A DNA stretch of 64,000 nt from Hesperophylax magnus (taxonomy: Eukaryota > Arthropoda > Insecta > Trichoptera > Limnephilidae). The position numbers were made by a program, and so were the translations under genes. Each line of letters begins with the position of its first letter. Position 1 is the stretch's first letter. The stretch spans positions 7,378,001 to 7,442,000 of the forward strand of contig JAIUSX010000097.1 in assembly GCA_026573805.1 (NCBI GenBank). The letters are read 5' to 3'. The notes beneath the pieces are model-generated. The model was not told the DNA's origin. It ran no database searches and saw only the letters and a program-made list of their open reading frames with translations. Positions 58,500 through 64,000 of the stretch are shown here, one piece after another.

Positions 58500-61400
58500 T
58501 CATATCAGAGGGTTCGGCTCGGTAGAACTTCTAACAGGGCCTATAAATCCTACTGATCCCTCAACATAAATATTTAAAAAATCTTTCGTTATCCTACATG
58601 TATTCAAAATGACCGACTTTTGCATCTTTATATATAAATTTTTTGATAGATCTAATACGCCTAAATTTTTTATGAGAGAGCTAGGTATAATGCCAGTAGC
58701 CGAAATAACGAATGGTAATATTTTTATAGTCTGAGAATGCCAAATTCTTTTTATTTCGTTTCCTAAATCTGTGTATTTTCTTATTTTTTCATTAACAGAT
58801 TTTTGAATGTTACAGGAATTTGGAATAGCGACATCAATGATATAAGTTATTTTTTTAATTTTGTCATGTAAAACTATATCAGGTCTATTATGACTAATCG
58901 TTCGATCTGTCAGTATAGTTTTATCATAATATATTTTATAAAATTCGTTTTCTAAAAATGAATTTGGTTCGTATTCATAATATGGTACTATATTACGGCA
59001 GTCAATCAAGTTATGTTTAATTACCAAATTTTGGTGAATTATTTTTAAAACTTGATTGTGCCTAAATGTATACTCGGACGGTGCTAATATAGTACATCCC
59101 GATATAATATGTTCTATAGTTTCCGGAAAAGCCAAACATTTTCTACACAAATCATCAATTTGATTTGTATCTTTGATTATATGCTTTCTATAATTTTTAG
59201 TATTAATGACTCTATCCTGAATGGCAAGCATAAATCCTTCTATTTCTGCGCTCAACTCTCCAATACTCAACCATTTGTTTGACGAAAATTTGTCAACATA
59301 CGTTTGGTTGAGATAATTGAAGTGTTTTGCGTGTAAAATTTTATTTGACCAGGAATCTAATAGTTCCTGGTTGGGATTTATAAAAATGTTGGCATTCTCA
59401 TCGTATAAATTTAAAGGTGTAATATTTCTATCTGCCTTGCAAATTATTTTGTGCATTTCTGAGCTATGAGCTTTCCTATGGAAAAAAGTTCTTAGCATTT
59501 CTACCTGATTATGTTTCAAAGAAGTTATTTTAACTATGCCTCCACCTCCTAAATTTCCAGGTAAATTAACTCGTTCTATAGTTGAATTTGGATGATGGCA
59601 ATTAAATTTTGTTAGTGTAGTTCTAATTAATCTTTCTAAGTTATCTAAATCTGTATTAGACCATTTAATTATGCCAAATGAGTACGTTAATAGAGGTATT
59701 GCCCAAGTATTTATTGCTTTTACTAAATTTTTAGCAGATAGATTGCATTTTAAAATTTTCCTGATCCTAGTTTGAAATTTAATCCTAATATCATTTTTAA
59801 TACTAGTATGGTCTAATCTATTTGATTGTGGGTATCCTAAATACTTATAAACCTCATCCCTTTTCATACTAGTAATTTGGAAATTTCTAAATATACTCTC
59901 GTCCCCATCTACAATTTTGCCTTTCTCTATATGGATCGTTCTACATTTATCTAAACCAAAAGTCATTTTGATATCATCTGAAAAGTTTTTAACTACCTCG
60001 ATCATTTTCTCTAAATTTTGTTCAGAATTCGAAAATAATTTTATGTCATCCATATATAATAAATGCGAAATTGTACTACTCTCCCTTGTATTACCCTTAA
60101 CTTTTATTCCAAACTTGCTTTTAATTAACATTTTAGATAGAGGATTCAATGCTAAGCAAAACCAAAGAGGACTCAATGAGTCTCCTTGAAAAATTCCTCT
60201 TTTAATTGAAATGCCCGGTATTACTATTTTCTTACCTTTTAAATTGATAAGTAAATTGGTATTCCAAAAGGACATAATATTTTCCAAAAAGCTAATAATA
60301 ATGGGGTTAATTTTATATATATTTAATACTTTGATCAGCCACGAGTGCGGGACACTATCGAAAGCCTTTTGGTAGTCTATATAGCAAGTATGTAAATTAC
60401 GTTTTCGAGTTTGAATCTGTTTTAGAATTACAGAATCGATAACTAATTGTTCTTTACATCCCATATGTTTTCTGCGACAACCTTTTTGTTGTTCAGATAA
60501 AATATTTTTTTCATCTAAATGAGTATATATTAAATCTGTTAAACAAGAGGTTAAAATTTTGTATATTGTCGGTAAACATGTAATGGGTCTGTACTGAGAA
60601 GGATTATTAATATTTTCGCTTTTGGGTAACATATAAGTAATGCCCTTAGTTAGAAAATTTGGAAAATTTTGAGGTTGACTTACAAATTTTGAAAGATTTT
60701 TTGCCAAAAGAGGATGTAAAGTAGTCAGACGTTTGTACCAAAAATTATGTATCCAATCGCAACCCGTGGCTTTCCAATTATGAGTATTTTTAATAATTTT
60801 GGTTAACAATTCAACCGATATATTAGAAAAACTCATTTGTTCAATACCTGAAAAATTGAGTTCTTCATTTTCTATCCATGGAGTTGAATCGTTATGTTTT
60901 ATATCTTTACTCCAAATTTTAGTCCAAAAATCGCGCATATCTGATTCAGATGGCAACGGAATATTATTATTCGAAATAATATTTTGTTTATCGTCAAGTT
61001 TGGAATAAAAGATTTTTTCATTTTTCTGGAATAATCTATTATTATTTTTTTTATTATACGTATAATTATATCTTTTTAATCTGCTAGCTTTTACGCCTAA
61101 TTTTTGTTTTAATAAATCCAATAAATCATTGATTATATTTTCATTATTATGACTATCAATGTTATAACCAAATTTTCTACCAATTTCATCTACATGTCTC
61201 AAAATTTTCCTACTTCTATTTCCATTTTTATATTCTATTACTCTAGCTATGTTACTTCTTAAAAATACTACATCATTTTCTAATCTGATCTGCCATTCTG
61301 GTTTACTATAACTATATGATCTATCGTCAGAGGATGATAATTTAATTCCTAACTTATTACAAACAGTAATCGCACTAGCGTATACTATTGTATGAAGATC

Positions 61401-62180
61401 TAAAAAACTAATTTCGTCAAATATGATTTTTGGTAAAATTATGTTATTTAATTCAAAAATTAATTTAGATAATTTCTTTGACGTATGCAATTTCGGTAAT
61501 TTTGGTCTAACTGTTGGCTCTATATCTATATATCTGTTTATATTATTATGAAGTAAGTTAGCTAATTCTACTACATTTTCATCAACAAAGTTTAAATTTG
61601 CAATGTTGATTTCCCTAAGATTATAAATAACGTCTAAGTTATTTGAATCTACTGTAATATCATTGGATATTTCGACTAGAATATTATCCAAACTATCTAC
61701 ATTCAATGCATCTGATATGACATTATTACTTGTGTTAATTTGTTCTAAATTATTTCCCCTTTGCAATCTATCTGCTACTTCCCTTTTAATCTGTTCTAAT
61801 GTGATTACAGAAATTAAATTGTTTTTGAAAATAGCTCGCTTTTGGTCTGCTAATCTTTGTTCGCTTACTTGGGCAATCGGATAATTTTGTGAGAAAAGTA
61901 AATGTATTTTTTTCCTGTATAACAACATATCTGTTTCTACTTTGGTTACATAAAAATATGAACGAACAATGAACATATTGACATCGTTCGTCCATTTCAT
62001 ACGCTGTCTAGGAATACCTGCTTTTGTTTTTTGGGGTCTTAGACTATCCATGTTCATCTGTACAGATGACATAATAATCCCCTGTTCATCTACGTTGGTT
62101 GCAAATGACATTGTTGTCATTTTACAAAACAACTTGGAGATGATTGTATCTTTACTACTACATTCCAGTAACCAAATCAA
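58500..62180 (-). CDS. RLE-type non-LTR retrotransposon polyprotein, intact 1226 residues (R4/Dong/R2-like)
   Basis: Single ORF for target-primed retrotransposition. N-terminal: about residues 56-137, MKWTNDVNMFIVRSYFYVTK then YRKKIHLLF and RLADQKRAIFKNNL, a Myb/SANT-like segment typical of such ORFs. Reverse transcriptase about 510-780: SQYRPITCLPTIYKILT, CYIDYQKAFDSVPHSW with catalytic Asp602, IFQGDSLSPLWF, and YMDD at 709-712. C-terminal CCHC knuckle C1012-x2-C1015-x8-H1024-x4-C1029. Restriction-like endonuclease: RPD at 1099-1101, Asp1116 in YIIDVAIP and Lys1132. All catalytic residues are present and there is no stop or frameshift. The start is uncertain; Met21 or Met37 are alternatives. 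It lies upstream of unc-5 on the same strand. It is not a host gene. Confidence 0.93.
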   Translation of the reverse strand: MIWLLECSSKDTIISKLFCKMTTMSFATNVDEQGIIMSSVQMNMDSLRPQKTKAGIPRQRMKWTNDVNMFIVRSYFYVTKVETDMLLYRKKIHLLFSQNYPIAQVSEQRLADQKRAIFKNNLISVITLEQIKREVADRLQRGNNLEQINTSNNVISDALNVDSLDNILVEISNDITVDSNNLDVIYNLREINIANLNFVDENVVELANLLHNNINRYIDIEPTVRPKLPKLHTSKKLSKLIFELNNIILPKIIFDEISFLDLHTIVYASAITVCNKLGIKLSSSDDRSYSYSKPEWQIRLENDVVFLRSNIARVIEYKNGNRSRKILRHVDEIGRKFGYNIDSHNNENIINDLLDLLKQKLGVKASRLKRYNYTYNKKNNNRLFQKNEKIFYSKLDDKQNIISNNNIPLPSESDMRDFWTKIWSKDIKHNDSTPWIENEELNFSGIEQMSFSNISVELLTKIIKNTHNWKATGCDWIHNFWYKRLTTLHPLLAKNLSKFVSQPQNFPNFLTKGITYMLPKSENINNPSQYRPITCLPTIYKILTSCLTDLIYTHLDEKNILSEQQKGCRRKHMGCKEQLVIDSVILKQIQTRKRNLHTCYIDYQKAFDSVPHSWLIKVLNIYKINPIIISFLENIMSFWNTNLLINLKGKKIVIPGISIKRGIFQGDSLSPLWFCLALNPLSKMLIKSKFGIKVKGNTRESSTISHLLYMDDIKLFSNSEQNLEKMIEVVKNFSDDIKMTFGLDKCRTIHIEKGKIVDGDESIFRNFQITSMKRDEVYKYLGYPQSNRLDHTSIKNDIRIKFQTRIRKILKCNLSAKNLVKAINTWAIPLLTYSFGIIKWSNTDLDNLERLIRTTLTKFNCHHPNSTIERVNLPGNLGGGGIVKITSLKHNQVEMLRTFFHRKAHSSEMHKIICKADRNITPLNLYDENANIFINPNQELLDSWSNKILHAKHFNYLNQTYVDKFSSNKWLSIGELSAEIEGFMLAIQDRVINTKNYRKHIIKDTNQIDDLCRKCLAFPETIEHIISGCTILAPSEYTFRHNQVLKIIHQNLVIKHNLIDCRNIVPYYEYEPNSFLENEFYKIYYDKTILTDRTISHNRPDIVLHDKIKKITYIIDVAIPNSCNIQKSVNEKIRKYTDLGNEIKRIWHSQTIKILPFVISATGIIPSSLIKNLGVLDLSKNLYIKMQKSVILNTCRITKDFLNIYVEGSVGFIGPVRSSTEPNPLI

Positions 62181-62345
62181 TAAATAATTTTCAATGTGAC
62201 CAAATTAAATATTCTAATCAAACTACCTTTCGACATAACAAATCTATAATTTCCAATTCAACTACCTTTCAACATTACGAATCTATGATATATTATATTC
62301 CAGAAAAACGTTATCAACATAAAAATATACCATTAAAATATATTT
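62181..62345 (-). other. Putative 5' UTR of the RLE-type element
   Basis: Two imperfect 44-bp copies (AACTACCTTTCGACATAAC near 62221 and CAACTACCTTTCAACATTAC near 62262) lie upstream of the ORF. The 5' border of the element is not recognisable. Confidence 0.4.
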
Positions 62346-63395
62346 TTATTTTTTTCAAATGAATGTCAAATATTGTTGTTTACCTTGGTTACTGGGGTCC
62401 TCAAATAATTATTTTTTTTAAATCCTATTTATTTACCTAAATATCCTATGGCTTACTGGCAGTTTATTTAATGCGTTATCTGATATACTCTTCTTTAAAT
62501 ATTTATATTTTTTGGGATCAAAGCTAATTCGTTTCTATCTGATATTACAAAAAATAATCAGAGAGCAAATGCAAAGTATATGCCTAAACTAGCGTTGCTA
62601 AGCAAATAAACATAATAATAAAAAGTTTTCAACTAGCAATAATCGCACCTCGGATAAACCTCATTGGTTACGATATCGCCACTGCGCAAAGTTGTAGTTT
62701 ATTTAGTTGTTAGTTTATTCTTATATTTGTTAATTTTCATTATCCGTTTGTCCTGACGAAGAAATCATTGGTTTCGAAAAATGTCAAATATTTGGAATAA
62801 ATTGTGGTGTATACAAACTTTTTATTCAATAAATGCTCGTAAGTTTAATGTACTTATCCTTTCACTGTTATTTTATTTTATATAAAATTAATAAAATCCT
62901 TGTAATATACATTTATGCAAACTCACCATAAGCAACCATTAATATATTTTGCTTAGCGAACGAACCGTAACTTCTCGTATGTTTCTACTCGTGAGTGTGT
63001 TTGACTAGCATGAAAGTTGAAAGTTTTCATGACATGTATTGCATTCATCCCTCTTGTCACCCTGGGACCCCTGACTGCGCAAGACCGGGTGAGGGGTGAA
63101 TGTGAGGAAGTGAGGGAGGGAGGGTGTAACGAGCTATCCCTTGTGGCAGATGTCCGCCACTCTGCTCCATCGTTCATTTTCATGGGAGTCCTCAGTCCTC
63201 ATAGGTACGTAACGTACTCATATGTACACACAAATGTGTTTATTGACAAGCACCATGTGTAGTGGGGAGCCAGTGCCATATCTACACTTAACCCTTTGCC
63301 CCACGCCAAGTAATTAGCATAAAATTATTTGGACTCAAACAAGACATGTACAAAGTAGTTATCTACGTATCACTTCTGGATAACACAGCTGTATG
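62346..63395. other. Stretch with hammerhead motif, otherwise unassigned
   Basis: Apart from the motif at 62738-62796 there is a GC-richer part at 63040-63190 without ORF support on either strand. Nothing recognised. Confidence 0.45.
62738..62796 (+). ncRNA. Hammerhead-like motif with CTGACGA core
   Basis: CTGACGA (62753-62759), one extra A, stem II GAAATC/GGTTTC with loop ATT (62761-62775), GAAA (62776-62779), then ATGTC giving a GUC triplet ending at 62785. An outer stem I helix TTATCC with GGAATAA is possible, the inner stem I is poor. Partly decayed but structurally the same plan as at 4.0 and 18.3 kb. Confidence 0.48.
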
Positions 63396-63398
63396 TCT

Positions 63399-63814
63399 TT
63401 TTTTTATTTTTTTTTTTATAGTGAATACCTCACAAGAGTCCCAACTGCTCCCGTCTGGAGCCAGTGAGACTATGGCATCCCCAATTGGGGGATGTTGTGA
63501 GGCTGAAGGTAAGTGGGGAAGGGAAAGAGGAATGTGGGGAAGTACCTGGCTATTCAGATCTAGTCACTAAACACGGCTAAAGCCATTTGGAGCAACGTTT
63601 CAATTCTGAATGGTGGTCTTACACCAGGGCGATACTAGTAGTATCTTCCACTCTGGAACGTGCCGCAAATATACTATATACTATATATTATTTTAATTAA
63701 TTAATTGTGAAATAACACAAATCAATCAAATAAAATTTATTTGCGCACGCCGGGTTCGAACCCGCGACCATCGGAATGGCAGTCCAATGCGTTACCACTG
63801 GACTATGCCGGCCG
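63399..63814 (-). mobile_element. tRNA-headed SINE with A tail (copy A)
   Basis: Minus strand: head at 63745-63814 with GGCATAGTCCAGTGGTAACG (A box) and GGTCGCGGGTTCGAACCCG (B box), which can fold a D stem GTCC/GGAC. The shared body follows (ATCGCCCTGGTGTAAGACCA, GCCTCACAACATCCCCCAAT), then an A-rich tail (T-run at 63399-63419 on the plus strand). The best-preserved copy of the family. Confidence 0.85.
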
Positions 63815-64000
63815 TAGTACAGTGTTGTTGTTATCCAACTGAAAGTTCAAAGGCAAACATAACTGGTGTTGTAGATTATTGAAAAATATTACTCGTTTAT
63901 GTAAACACAAGAAAACAAACAAAAATGCTCAACTTCTAGTATTTCAAAATTTGCATGTTGACCTAAAAATAACAACAAATAATAATAATCAAATCATTTA
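63815..64000. other. Right edge of the window
   Basis: 186 bp of AT-rich sequence with an AAT run near 63972. Nothing recognised. Confidence 0.5.

Noticed and set aside
58500..62180. Host reverse transcriptase or telomerase gene
   Set aside because: YMDD reverse transcriptase followed by CCHC and restriction-like endonuclease is the organisation of R2/R4-group retrotransposons; telomerase domains are absent.

Overview
The window is a piece of an arthropod (almost certainly insect) nuclear chromosome. It is AT-rich, has spliced exons with GT..AG borders, and is packed with eukaryotic transposable elements. Species cannot be fixed from the sequence; the mix of RLE-type, L2/CR1-like and Penelope-like retroelements with hAT, PIF/Harbinger and Tc1/mariner derivatives would suit a large, repeat-rich insect genome.

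The only host gene I can support is the 5' half of a netrin receptor of the UNC5 family, on the minus strand. Seven coding exons join in frame into 458 residues plus one base: signal peptide (45498-45585), a long acidic linker and start of Ig1 (43026-43465), rest of Ig1 (41201-41414), Ig2 (1436-1641 and 1257-1335), first thrombospondin type 1 repeat (997-1170) and second repeat (360-533). The membrane segment, ZU5, UPA and death domains must lie beyond position 1. Intron 3 is about 39.6 kb and holds most of the window; the other complete introns are 86 bp to 2.0 kb.

Layout. 0.36-1.64 kb: exons 4-7. 1.64-41.2 kb: intron 3, with a 275-bp hAT-like element (3.0 kb), a long palindrome carrying hammerhead-like motifs (3.9-4.06 kb), a hAT-like MITE with a perfect 8-bp target duplication (6.0 kb) and a second copy at 29.2 kb, a frameshifted L2/CR1-like LINE (7.2-9.1 kb), a fold-back element with two tRNA-like heads (16.75-17.15 kb), a Penelope-like block with inverted terminal repeats and a hammerhead motif (18.2-20.9 kb), a PIF/Harbinger derivative (23.4-24.5 kb), tRNA-headed SINEs, a gutted mariner (36.6-37.1 kb) and other inverted-repeat elements. 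41.2-45.83 kb: exons 1-3. 45.83-64 kb: upstream of the gene (or within a longer 5' leader intron), again repeat-rich, with an intact 1226-residue RLE-type non-LTR retrotransposon ORF on the minus strand (58500-62180).

The most interesting theme is a set of hammerhead-ribozyme-like motifs at six or more places, some in the terminal repeats of the Penelope-like element and two facing each other in a near-perfect palindrome. The intact RLE-type element, whose N-terminal region resembles a Myb/SANT domain, is the best candidate for a recently active mobile element.
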